A stretch of 14,963 nucleotides of DNA, taken from positions 1-14,963 of the forward strand of contig DASZAE010000124.1 in assembly GCA_035945515.1 (NCBI GenBank), written 5' to 3'. Source of the stretch: RH2-MAG17b sp035945515. Lineage in GTDB: Bacteria > Acidobacteriota > Terriglobia > UBA7540. Below the pieces are notes generated by a model. It made no database searches. It was given only the letters and a program-made list of their open reading frames with translations, and had not been told where the DNA came from. Below are positions 1-7,499 of the stretch, in pieces. A program made the translations under genes and the position numbers. Each line of letters opens with the position of its first letter. The first letter of the stretch is position 1.

Positions 1-2
1 GC

Positions 3-104
3 CAGATGACCGCCGTTCAAATTGAATCCGTCGAGCGCCAGTTTTTAAAAAAGCGCCTTTTTGAACACTATCAGTTGCCGCGCTTGAGTTTGTTTTACCT
101 GTAG
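3..104 (+). CDS. possible 3' tail of a gene truncated by the window edge
   Basis: One frame is open from the window edge to a TAG at 102-104 and would encode about 33 residues ending in a basic and aromatic stretch (FLKKRLFEHY, then LSLFYL). The stop codon lies inside the TGTAG that opens a truncated copy of the intergenic palindromic repeat, as if the repeat had landed at the 3' end of a gene. No domain can be recognised from so short a piece, and the other two forward frames close within the first 25 bases. It may be chance. Confidence 0.2.
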   Translation, partial: QMTAVQIESVERQFLKKRLFEHYQLPRLSLFYL

Positions 105-256
105 CGGTGGCCGCTTTCCCCGTTGGCGCTAAATTAAAAAACATGATCATCAAGCTTGCTCCGGCAGAGATGGGCGGGCGTGATCTGATCAGGTAGTTTT
201 CGCCGAGATCCCTCACCCGGCTCACGGAGTTTACCCTGAGCGGAAATACCGGGATT

Positions 257-301
257 CTTCGCGGAGTTTACCCTGAGCGAAGCCGAAGGGCTCAGAATGA
301 C
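257..301 (+). repeat. 45-bp interspersed repeat, copy 1
   Basis: This copy matches 12554-12598 at 44 of 45 positions, in the same orientation. The element contains the imperfect hairpin CTGAGC...GCTCAG around CGAAGCCGAAGG. A shorter fragment of the same unit (CGGAGTTTACCCTGAGCG) lies at 225-242. No coding function is apparent. Near-identity of two copies 12.3 kb apart suggests recent spread or gene conversion. Confidence 0.8.
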
Positions 302-318
302 AAGCGAAGGGCTCGCCA

Positions 319-385
319 CCCTCTCCCGGCGGGAGAGGGCCAAAGTCAGCAACATACGGCAGCCTTCTCCCGTGGGGGGAGAGGG
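319..385 (+). repeat. paired GGGAGAGGG hairpins
   Basis: There are two adjacent stem-loops. The first pairs CCCTCTCCC (319-327) with GGGAGAGGG (331-339) around a GGC loop. The second pairs CCTTCTCCC (363-371) with GGGAGAGGG (377-385) with one G-T wobble. The hairpins share the same stem sequence, so either arm could pair with the partner in the other hairpin. Neither is followed by a T-run, so a classical intrinsic terminator is unlikely. The pattern fits a two-hairpin REP-like repeat. Confidence 0.65.
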
Positions 386-545
386 TGACCGACGAAGGAG
401 AGCGGGTGAGGGGAACGGCACCGGAGCAGTCTTGATATTCATCTTAAAAAATGCGCGACCGGCCAAGCCCGCATTACCGGACGATACCCGCCGTTTGCGA
501 ACCTAACTCTTAAATAGGAGCATCTATTGAGCCAGGAGGAAATAC

Positions 546-1670
546 ATGAGCCTAAATAACTACGTCACTTTAGGACGGTCCGGGCTTCGCGTGAGCCCAT
601 TTTCACTCGGCACAATGACCTTTGGGACGGAATGGGGATGGGGCACGGAAGAAAAGCCCTCCCAGGCGGTCTTTGATCATTACATTGAAGCTGGGGGCAA
701 TTTCATCGACACCGCCGATGTTTACACGAATGGGAAAAGCGAGGAAATGCTAGGCAAATTCATCGCGGAGCGCAAGCTGCGTGATCGTATCGTCCTCGCT
801 ACAAAGTTTTCTTTCAACCCCATCCCGGGCAATCCGAATGCCGGCGGCAACGGCCGCAAGAATATTTATCGTGCTCTTGAAGGTTCGCTGACTCGCCTGA
901 AGACGGATTATGTTGATCTCTATTGGTTGCACGCCTGGGATACGATTACGCCGGTTGAGGAAGTCATTTCTACGTTCAACGATCTGGTGCGCGAGGGAAA
1001 AATCCGGCACTACGGTTTTTCGGATACGCCGGCCTGGTATGTAGCTCGCGCCCAGACGCTCGCCGAAAAAGAGGGCAAGGAGCGCCCGATCGCGCTTCAA
1101 CTTGAATACTCACTCGTGGAACGAAATATCGAACGCGAGCATATCCCGGCCGCGCAAGAGCTGGGCCTCGGAATCCTGCCGTGGAGTCCGCTCGCCAGCG
1201 GCTTCCTGACCGGCAAATATAAGCGGGAAGGGAATTCCGGGAAAGGCGAGGGGCGGCTGGAAAAAACGAAGAACGCCACTAACCCCGTGTTTCTGAAATT
1301 CAACGAGCGCAACTGGCGCGTCCTCGACGCGCTGCTCGATGTCGGTTCGCAACTGAAAAAGCCGCCGGCGCAAATCGCATTGAACTGGGTCGCAACTCAA
1401 CCTGGGATCACTTCGACCATCATCGGCGCCACTAGCGTCAAGCAGCTTGAAGACAATATTGCTTCGCTTGAATTCGCCATTCCTGCTGAACTCCGGGACC
1501 GGCTGGATCAGGCGAGCGCAATCGAGCCGCTTCACCCCTACCTGTTTTTCGGCGGCGAGATTGGCGGGATGATTTCAGGCGGAGCCGCCGTGCGCCCCTG
1601 GACGCCGGCGCGAGTCACAGGAGAACCCAAAGCTGCGCCGTCTGCCAAAGCGCAGGGCGCGGGAGAGTGA
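546..1670 (+). CDS. aldo/keto reductase
   Basis: A cytosolic NAD(P)H-dependent oxidoreductase of the aldo/keto reductase superfamily (TIM barrel), reducing aldehydes or ketones; the real substrate cannot be told from sequence. The catalytic tetrad is visible: Asp55 and Tyr60 in NFIDTADVY, Lys87 in LATKF, and His129 in YWLHAW. Barrel and cofactor-binding stretches follow: GFSDTPAW near 157, QLEYSLVER near 185, PWSPLASGFLTGKY near 212, and IIGATS near 292. At 374 residues it is somewhat longer than the usual 310-350, because of an Ala/Pro-rich C-terminal tail after about residue 350. The ATG start is firm, since AGGAGG at 534-539 lies six bases upstream. It stands alone, flanked by repeat-rich gaps, so context gives no hint of the pathway. 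It resembles the potassium-channel-beta/YajO-like branch, but I would not assign a gene symbol. Confidence 0.95.
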   Translation: MSLNNYVTLGRSGLRVSPFSLGTMTFGTEWGWGTEEKPSQAVFDHYIEAGGNFIDTADVYTNGKSEEMLGKFIAERKLRDRIVLATKFSFNPIPGNPNAGGNGRKNIYRALEGSLTRLKTDYVDLYWLHAWDTITPVEEVISTFNDLVREGKIRHYGFSDTPAWYVARAQTLAEKEGKERPIALQLEYSLVERNIEREHIPAAQELGLGILPWSPLASGFLTGKYKREGNSGKGEGRLEKTKNATNPVFLKFNERNWRVLDALLDVGSQLKKPPAQIALNWVATQPGITSTIIGATSVKQLEDNIASLEFAIPAELRDRLDQASAIEPLHPYLFFGGEIGGMISGGAAVRPWTPARVTGEPKAAPSAKAQGAGE

Positions 1671-1834
1671 ATAGCCTCCAGCCGAGCAGATTTGCTTGTC
1701 ACGAAGGTTTTTTAGGGTGATGGCGAGCCGGCTGGCGCTGTCCTTCAGGACTGTGTTTCTTGGGTGATGCGGGAAAAATCGTCCCATTTATCCCGTATGT
1801 CTCAAAAGTCTCAGCGGGGCGTGCTAGGCTTTTT

Positions 1835-1920
1835 TGTAGCGCAGACCGCCGTATTTGAGGTCTGCGGGTTTTCTGTATATTCAAAGGTCGCAGACAGCAA
1901 AAGCGGCGGTCTGCGCTACA
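1835..1920 (+). repeat. TGTAGCG palindromic (REPIN-like) element 1
   Basis: Perfect 17-bp terminal inverted repeat: TGTAGCGCAGACCGCCG at 1835-1851 pairs with its complement at 1904-1920. Inside it, GTCTGCG (1860-1866) pairs with CGCAGAC (1889-1895). Each half can also fold on its own: GCAGACC 1841-1847 with GGTCTGC 1859-1865, and CGCAGAC 1889-1895 with GTCTGCG 1909-1915. Two hairpins in opposite orientation are the layout of REPIN elements. No RAYT transposase gene is in the window. Confidence 0.8.
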
Positions 1921-2069
1921 GGAGGTCCCAAAGATTAGAAAATGGCTGAAGGGAAGAAGCGAAACGCACAAAAAAATCGCGGAACGAACCCAAGAAGTTG
2001 TTTGAAATCAGCGTTTCTAATAAAAGCCGTCTCATTCGTCTCAAAACCTCAAGGTGACGAGATCGGTTT

Positions 2070-2198
2070 TGTAGCGCAGGGTTCGCTTTTTAAACCTGCG
2101 GGTTGTGCTGTAGCGGCGGCGTCTTCGCCGCCGGCTTTTATTAATTATTCAAGACCGGCGGCCAGAGGCCGCCGCTACAGAGCGTCGTCATCGCTACA
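2070..2198 (+). repeat. TGTAGCG palindromic element 2, apparently with one element nested in another
   Basis: The inner element at 2109-2179 has 12-bp perfect ends, TGTAGCGGCGGC (2109-2120) and GCCGCCGCTACA (2168-2179). It carries two internal hairpins: GGCGGCG/CGCCGCC around TCTT (2115-2132) and CGGCGGCC/GGCCGCCG around AGA (2156-2174). It is enclosed by an outer TGTAGCGCAGG (2070-2080) and a CGCTACA (2192-2198) that look like the ends of another family member. The upstream unit at 1835-1920 lacks this inner block, which supports insertion of one element into another. Confidence 0.65.
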
Positions 2199-2228
2199 GA
2201 AAGGCCCCCAAAATTAGAAGATCAGAAA

Positions 2229-4658
2229 ATGGCCGGAAGGGGCTGCCATCACAAAAAGTATGAAGTGTCGAAAAGCAGAGCAGGGAAGCAAATGGTGAAA
2301 GACCCGGTTTGCGGCATGACGGTTGACCCCGCGCGCGCCGCTGGAAACGCCACGCACAACGGCAAGACGTATTACTTCTGTGGCCTTGGATGCCTGAATA
2401 AATTCAAAACGCAGCCAGAAAAGTATTTAGCCGCGACAGGCGATCCAACCGTCCCGCTTCTTCAAATCGCTCCAAGCACAACCGGAACTACCTCATATAA
2501 GCATCCCAAGCCGATTGCCGCGCCTGTGGCAAGGGGAGGGGAAGCTGCGACGCATGGCAATACCGGCTACACCTGTCCCATGCACCCGGAAGTCTCGCAA
2601 CCGGGGCCAGGATCGTGCCCGATTTGCGGAATGGCGCTTGAGCCGCGCAGCGTCAGCGCGGAGGCGCCCGAAAACACTGAACTGCGGGAGATGACGCGCC
2701 GGTTTTGGCTGAGCTTGATACTGACCGTGCCCGTCGTGATTCTAGGAATGACTGGAATGGCCCACGCTGGCGCCTCTCAAAGTGTGAATTTGATCGAACT
2801 GGCGCTCACCTCCGTCGTGGTTCTTTGGGGAGGGCTGCCGTTCTTCGAGCGCGGCTGGGCGTCGGTGGTCAATCGCAAACTGAATATGTTCACGCTGATC
2901 GCGCTTGGCACGGGCGTGGCCTATCTTTACAGCCTCATCGCCACGGCTGCGCCCGGAATGCTGAGCCGCGCGTTCAGAGACTCGCAGGGGAACGTGAACG
3001 TATACTTTGAGGCCGCGGCGGGAATTACGACTCTGGTCCTGCTGGGACAAGTGCTTGAACTGCGGGCGCGCAGCCGGACCTCCGAAGCCTTGCGCCAGCT
3101 TCTAGGCCTTGCCCCGAAAACCGCCCGCCGCATCCAGGAAAACGGCGAAGAACTGGACGCGCCGCTCGAAGACGTTCATCCGGGCGACCGGCTGCGCGTG
3201 CGGCCGGGCGAAAAAGTGCCGGTGGACGGGAGTGTGATCGAAGGAACAAGTGAGATTGATGAGTCCATGATGACAGGCGAGCCGATGCCCGTGGCGAAAT
3301 CTCCGGGTGAGCGCGTGACAGGCGGCACGGTGAACGGCGCGGGCAGTTTCATCATGCTCGCCGAGCGAGTGGGCAGCGAGACGCTGCTGGCGCAAATTGT
3401 GCGATTGGTCGGGGAAGCGCAGCGCAGCCGCGCGCCGGTGCAGCGGCTCGCGGACCGCGTGGCCGGCTATTTTGTTCCGGCGGTGGTGGCGTCGGCTCTT
3501 GTCACCTTTGCGGTGTGGGCTTTAGCAGGGCCGGAGCCGCGCTTGGCTCACGCTATCGTCAACGCGGTGGCAGTGCTCATTATCGCGTGCCCATGCGCTC
3601 TTGGGCTGGCAACGCCTATGTCGATCATGGTGGGGACGGGCCGCGGCGCAACTGCGGGCGTGCTGGTGAGGAATGCGGCAGCCCTTGAAACACTGGAAAA
3701 GGTCGACACGCTGGTGCTCGATAAAACCGGCACGCTAACCGAGGGCAAGCCGCAACTGACGGCGGTATCGATTGCGTCCGGCGAAAATGAAGCGGAGGTT
3801 TTGCGGCTGACTGCCAGCCTGGAGCAGGGCAGCGAGCACCCTTTGGCGGCGGCGTTCGCGCGTTGGGCTAAACAGAAAGGGATTCCATTAGCAAGTCCGC
3901 AGTCTTTCCGCGCGGTTGCCGGAATGGGCGTGACGGGGAGCGTCGAGGGCCATGCTGTGGTGGTTGGAACGGAGGGCCTGCTTCGTGAGTCTGGAATCAA
4001 TCTGCAACCGCTCGCGGGATTGGCGCAAGACCTTCGTGCGAGCGGCGCAACGGCGTTCTTTGCGGCCATCGATGGACGGCCGGCGGCGGCGCTAGGCGTG
4101 TCCGATCCGGTTAAAGCTTCAACGCCGGAAGCCATCGCCGCGCTGCATCGGGAGGGAATCGACATTATTGTGCTCACCGGGGACACAAAAGCTACCGCCG
4201 AAGCCGTGGCCCGCGAACTGAGCATCGACCGGGTTGAAGCTGAAGTCCTTCCGAGTCAAAAGAGCGAGCGAATCAGAGACCTGCAGAAGGCAGGGCGCAT
4301 CGTGGCGATGGCAGGCGACGGCGTCAATGACGCTCCAGCGCTTGCCCAAGCCGATGTGGGCATTGCAATGGGCGCCGGGGCCGACATCGCTCTCGAAAGC
4401 GCCGGCGTCACGCTGGTGAAAGGCGACTTGCGAGCGCTGGTGCGCGCCCGCCGGCTGAGCGAAGGGACGATGCGCAACATCCGCCAGAATCTGTTCTTCG
4501 CATTTATTTACAATGTTGTAGGCATTCCCATCGCCGCTGGCGTGCTTTACCCATTCTTCGGCATTTTGCTTAGCCCGGTCATCGCCAGCGCCGCCATGAC
4601 GTTTAGCTCGGTCTCAGTTATCACCAACGCGCTGCGGCTGCGCCGCCTGAAATTATAG
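2229..4658 (+). CDS. copA: copper-translocating P1B-type ATPase with YHS and heavy-metal-binding N-terminal domains
   Basis: An inner-membrane pump that exports Cu(I) using ATP. In order: a YHS domain (about residues 22-67, KDPVCGMTVDP then YYFCGLGC); a heavy-metal-binding domain (about 114-139, YTCPMHPEV...CPICGM); membrane helices; the actuator TGEP (349-352); the transmembrane CPC (454-456); the phosphorylation motif DKTGTLT with Asp498; SEHPL (535-539); and GDGVNDAP (696-703). Late-helix YN (761-762) and MTFSS (790-794) are the other signature of the Cu(I)-specific P1B-1 group. It lacks the usual GMTCxxC HMA domain. The first ATG gives 809 residues with a Cys/His/Lys-rich leader (GCHHKK). 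A second ATG at 2292, preceded by AGGGAAG, would give 788 residues starting MVKDPVCGM; both are possible. No CueR, CsoR or chaperone gene adjoins it. A silver role, or copper delivery to oxidases as in FixI/CopA2 types, is not excluded. Confidence 0.95.
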   Translation: MAGRGCHHKKYEVSKSRAGKQMVKDPVCGMTVDPARAAGNATHNGKTYYFCGLGCLNKFKTQPEKYLAATGDPTVPLLQIAPSTTGTTSYKHPKPIAAPVARGGEAATHGNTGYTCPMHPEVSQPGPGSCPICGMALEPRSVSAEAPENTELREMTRRFWLSLILTVPVVILGMTGMAHAGASQSVNLIELALTSVVVLWGGLPFFERGWASVVNRKLNMFTLIALGTGVAYLYSLIATAAPGMLSRAFRDSQGNVNVYFEAAAGITTLVLLGQVLELRARSRTSEALRQLLGLAPKTARRIQENGEELDAPLEDVHPGDRLRVRPGEKVPVDGSVIEGTSEIDESMMTGEPMPVAKSPGERVTGGTVNGAGSFIMLAERVGSETLLAQIVRLVGEAQRSRAPVQRLADRVAGYFVPAVVASALVTFAVWALAGPEPRLAHAIVNAVAVLIIACPCALGLATPMSIMVGTGRGATAGVLVRNAAALETLEKVDTLVLDKTGTLTEGKPQLTAVSIASGENEAEVLRLTASLEQGSEHPLAAAFARWAKQKGIPLASPQSFRAVAGMGVTGSVEGHAVVVGTEGLLRESGINLQPLAGLAQDLRASGATAFFAAIDGRPAAALGVSDPVKASTPEAIAALHREGIDIIVLTGDTKATAEAVARELSIDRVEAEVLPSQKSERIRDLQKAGRIVAMAGDGVNDAPALAQADVGIAMGAGADIALESAGVTLVKGDLRALVRARRLSEGTMRNIRQNLFFAFIYNVVGIPIAAGVLYPFFGILLSPVIASAAMTFSSVSVITNALRLRRLKL

Positions 4659-4667
4659 GTGCCGGCC

Positions 4668-4740
4668 TGTAGAGAGCGCCCGTTGCAGGCTTCGGTTGCC
4701 AGTCTTTTTATAAGACTGCCGGGCAGCGGCCATCGTTACA
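4668..4740 (+). repeat. TGTAGCG palindromic element 3, degenerate
   Basis: A decayed copy of the same family, starting ten bases after the copper ATPase stop. It opens with TGTAGAGAGCG and ends GGCCATCGTTACA, with an AGTCTT...AAGACT hairpin in the middle (about 4701-4716). The T/A-rich spacer between its arms resembles that of the copies at 2109 and 4800. The central hairpin might also act as a weak terminator for the ATPase gene, although the T-run is in the loop and not after the stem. Confidence 0.55.
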
Positions 4741-4799
4741 GCCGTGGAGGGTTTCCTGGATATCTATACGCGACGCCATAAGTCGGCGGCGCCTGATTC

Positions 4800-4865
4800 T
4801 GTAGCGGCAGCCTCTGGCTGCCGGTCTTTACTATTAAAATCCGGCGGCCAGAGGCCGCCGCTACA
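4800..4865 (+). repeat. TGTAGCG palindromic element 4
   Basis: 25-base arms at 4800-4824 and 4841-4865 are inverted copies with 23 of 25 matches, separated by an A/T-rich 16-base spacer. Each arm contains its own hairpin, with GGCGGCC/GGCCGCC type stems around AGA or TCT. It lies just upstream of the permease gene, whose start codon follows 32 bases later, so the promoter must lie in or before the repeat, or else in the short remaining stretch. Confidence 0.8.
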
Positions 4866-4897
4866 GCCAATGATCGCCGCCGAGTTCGGAGTGAGCA

Positions 4898-7372
4898 GTG
4901 AGAAATACAGTTCAAGATTTGCGCAACGCCCTGCGGACGCTGTCGCGGCGCCGCAGCTCCACCGCCTTGATCGCAGGGCTCCTCGCCTTGGGGATTGGGG
5001 CATGTGCCGTCGTTTTCAGCCTCTTTGACGCAGTGTATCTGCGCTCGCTCCCGGTGCGCCAGCCTCATGAGCTGGTGATGCTTGCACAGCAATTCCCCAA
5101 GCTCGGATATCGAAGCGAACTCCCCCACGCTTACTACCGGTCCCTGCGTGACCATGCCAAAAGTCTGGTCGCGTTTGGTGAGACGGACTGGCCGAGTGAG
5201 TTTGTCATGAGCCAGCCCGCTCCTGCCGGTGAGATCAGTCTCAGGGCTGTCACCGCTAATTATTTCCAGGCGTTGGGCGTTCCCGCTTTATATGGGAGGG
5301 CGCTCTTGCCGAGCGACGCGCGCCAGCGGTCGGGAACGCCACCGGCAGTCTTGAGCTACGATTTCTGGCGCCGGCGTTTCCACGGCGCTTCACCGTCGGA
5401 CCTGGGTCAGAACATTCTGATTAACAAACGCTACTTCACCGTTGTCGGAGTGATGCCGTCCGGCTTCAATGGTGTTTCGGTTGACATTGCTCCAGATGTT
5501 TGGATTCCGCTGCGTGTTTTTCCCTCGATAGCGAGCGCCCCCATGCAGCGGATCGACTTGGAGCTCGATGGCCGCCTGAGGCCGGGCTTCACCCTCCTTG
5601 AGGCGCAGGCTGAGTGCAGAACGATCTTCCAGTCCACCATGAAGGATTATTATTTGAATGTTGCGAAGTTGACCCCGCGTGAAGCCCAAGTGATGCTCCA
5701 GCGCAATCTGGCTCTTCAGCCGCTCGCCCGCGGCGCCTCCATGCTTCGTGAAAACTTCGGCAGCGCGTTGAAATTACTGATGGGGTTTGTGGGTCTTCTT
5801 CTGGTTATCGTGTGCAGCAATGTAGGAGGGCTTTTACTGGCCCAAGCGGCGACACGGCAGCAGGAATTTGCAGTGCGGTTGGCGGTGGGCGCGACCCGCG
5901 GGCGCCTGGTCCGGGAAGCACTGGCGGAGGCGCTGCTGCTCGCGGCATTAGGCGCAACCGGCGGGTTGTTGATTGCCCGAGCGGCGATCCCGCTGATTCC
6001 TCGAATGCTGCCTCCGATGCGGGCAATTGACACCACGCTCGTGCCGCTCTCAATCCATCTGGGATTCAGTGGGCAGGTTCTCTGGTTTGTGCTGGGCGCT
6101 TCATTGATCTCGACGGTGCTGTTCAGTGTGGGCCCGGTGATTGCTATTTCGCGGTCGAGGCTCGACAGCCTTCTTCGCGCGGTCCGAGCGAGCAGCGGCA
6201 TGAGGGGACGGCAAGCATTGATCGCTCTCCAAATCATGCTGTGCACGTTTCTTCTGGTAATCGCGGGCTTGTTCGTGCGCACGCTCCGTCAATTGAGCCA
6301 GGTCAATAGCGGCATGGATGTTTACCATATCGCGGCATTCACAGGCAATCTGACTGGCTACAAGAATAGGGAGGCGTTTCTCAAAACACTCACAGAGCAG
6401 GTGCGTGAGATGCCAGGCGTGATTTCCTGCGCCGTTTCCGCTATGGGCGTGATGCGCGAGCACGGCATGTTTTCGAGCGTCGGTCCTGCCGGGCAACGAA
6501 TGACCCAGGCTGATTTTCTGGACTCTGCTGTAAACGAGGTCTCGCCCGGTTATTTTGAGACCATGGGGATGCGCGTCCTGGAGGGACGCAGCTTCATCGC
6601 CAGTGATGCGCCAAAACCCAAGCAGCAGGTTCCCGTAATGGCCGTGGTGAACGAGGCTTTCGCGCGGCGTTTTTTCCGAAACACTGATCCTGTGGGCAAG
6701 CTCTTCGGCATGGGCGCCAGCGGCGTCGCAAAGGCGCAGTATGAGATTATCGGCGTAGTAAGCGATGCCAAAGATCGGTCCTTGCGTGAGCCGATGCCTC
6801 CGACGTTCTATACCGCCCAAACGAACTTTGATAATTTCGTGTTGTACGTCCGCACTCACCTGCGTCCCGAGGCGATTATCGAGCCGGTCAGAAATGTGTG
6901 GCAGTCCACAGGTCCCGGAGTGCCTTTCCTCGAAATTGACACGCTGGCTCAAGAGGTCCGCCAGACCACCGCCAATGAGCGGCTGACGGCAGGGCTGACG
7001 TCTTTGTTCGGCGGTATCGCAGCAATACTCGCCGGAATCGGTATTTATGGCTTGCTCGCGTTTGTAGTGACGCAGCGGCGGCGGGAAATTGGCATTCGGA
7101 TGGCTCTGGGCGCGCGGCCTTGGCATATTGCGAAACTGATCGGAGGCCAGACCCTCGGCGCCATGTTAGCGGGCATGGTTGCGGGCCTCGACTTTGCACT
7201 GATGGTCGCGCCTGCCATTCGCTCGCTTCTATACGGAATCTCGCCCGAAGATCCAAGGTCGCTGGTTACTGCAATCCTCTTTGTGGCCCTCACGGCAGCC
7301 CTGGCAACTCTATTCCCGGTTCTTCGCGCGATTCGCACAGAACCCGCGCAAACCCTCCGAGAAGAGAATTGA
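4898..7372 (+). CDS. ADOP-family ABC transporter permease (duplicated MacB/FtsX)
   Basis: An 824-residue integral membrane protein with two MacB-periplasmic-core plus FtsX-permease halves fused in one chain, the layout of the acidobacterial duplicated orphan permeases. Half one: an N-terminal helix (about 21-47, ending in FSLFDAVYLRSLPVRQP), a periplasmic domain to about 285, then an FtsX block (about 288-410) with TRQQEFAVRLAVGATRGR. Half two: a helix from about 437 (ALIALQIMLCTFLLVIAGL), a second periplasmic domain with VNEAFARRFF, then an FtsX block from about 700 with QRRREIGIRMALGARPWHI. It ends in RTEPAQTLREE, typical of the family. Start is GTG with GGAG (4888-4891) six bases upstream; no ATG fits. 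No ATPase gene is adjacent, as expected for an orphan. The role is uncertain: by homology to MacB, mechanotransmission for export of a toxin or peptide, or envelope stress. Confidence 0.93.
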   Translation: MRNTVQDLRNALRTLSRRRSSTALIAGLLALGIGACAVVFSLFDAVYLRSLPVRQPHELVMLAQQFPKLGYRSELPHAYYRSLRDHAKSLVAFGETDWPSEFVMSQPAPAGEISLRAVTANYFQALGVPALYGRALLPSDARQRSGTPPAVLSYDFWRRRFHGASPSDLGQNILINKRYFTVVGVMPSGFNGVSVDIAPDVWIPLRVFPSIASAPMQRIDLELDGRLRPGFTLLEAQAECRTIFQSTMKDYYLNVAKLTPREAQVMLQRNLALQPLARGASMLRENFGSALKLLMGFVGLLLVIVCSNVGGLLLAQAATRQQEFAVRLAVGATRGRLVREALAEALLLAALGATGGLLIARAAIPLIPRMLPPMRAIDTTLVPLSIHLGFSGQVLWFVLGASLISTVLFSVGPVIAISRSRLDSLLRAVRASSGMRGRQALIALQIMLCTFLLVIAGLFVRTLRQLSQVNSGMDVYHIAAFTGNLTGYKNREAFLKTLTEQVREMPGVISCAVSAMGVMREHGMFSSVGPAGQRMTQADFLDSAVNEVSPGYFETMGMRVLEGRSFIASDAPKPKQQVPVMAVVNEAFARRFFRNTDPVGKLFGMGASGVAKAQYEIIGVVSDAKDRSLREPMPPTFYTAQTNFDNFVLYVRTHLRPEAIIEPVRNVWQSTGPGVPFLEIDTLAQEVRQTTANERLTAGLTSLFGGIAAILAGIGIYGLLAFVVTQRRREIGIRMALGARPWHIAKLIGGQTLGAMLAGMVAGLDFALMVAPAIRSLLYGISPEDPRSLVTAILFVALTAALATLFPVLRAIRTEPAQTLREEN

Positions 7373-7499
7373 CGCGCTTCGGGGTCTCGATTATCGCATT
7401 GTCGGTTGGCAGAGATTTTATAGTTAACGTAATATGACTTATCAGACGTTGTGAATGGGCGCAGTTCGACCGTCAAGCGCCATGACCGCTTGTGAGCCG

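Larger units (their letters stand above)
105..545. other. gene-free, repeat-filled intergenic region
   Basis: I see no convincing gene here. The stretch begins with a truncated left half of the TGTAGCGG palindromic repeat (from base 100) and then carries a partial (225-242) and a full (257-301) copy of a GGAGTTTACCCTGAGCG repeat. Two GGGAGAGGG hairpins follow (319-385). Short open frames on both strands across it translate repeat sequence and are low-complexity (Ser/Arg/Pro-rich). A strong AGGAGG at 534-539 serves the next gene. I could not pick out a convincing -35/-10 pair. Confidence 0.6.
1671..2228. other. repeat-rich intergenic region with a diverged tandem duplication
   Basis: I see no gene here. 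Two parallel segments, about 1790-1960 and 2025-2250, share landmarks in the same order. These are GTCTCAAAA; a T-run leading into TGTAGCGCAG; CTGCGGGTT; a palindromic element ending in CGCTACAG or GCTACAG; and then a CCCAAA(G/A)ATTAGAA block leading into an ATG with Gly/Lys-coding sequence. The second segment runs into the copper ATPase gene. The 61- and 91-codon open frames here translate the repeats. AGGAGG at 1919-1924 sits 17 bases before the ATG at 1942, too far to be a normal ribosome site. Confidence 0.55.

Noticed and set aside
134..506. Open frames on both strands (110 and 69 codons) before the reductase gene
   Set aside because: They translate the GGGAGAGGG and GGAGTTTACCC repeats, are Ser/Arg/Pro-rich, and lack ribosome sites.
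1835..2198. Repeated palindromes as a CRISPR array
   Set aside because: Units differ in sequence and length, spacing is irregular, there are no uniform spacers, and no cas gene is present.
1942..2217. 91-codon open frame upstream of the copper ATPase gene
   Set aside because: Most of it is palindromic repeat sequence and the rest is a duplicate of the ATPase gene's start region; there is no domain and no well-placed ribosome site.
3548..4225. 225-codon - strand frame inside the copper ATPase gene
   Set aside because: It is Ala/Ser-rich and antisense to the phosphorylation and nucleotide-binding domains of the ATPase.
6101..7126. 341-codon - strand frame inside the permease gene
   Set aside because: It is His/Arg-rich without recognisable motifs and lies opposite the well-supported ADOP coding frame.
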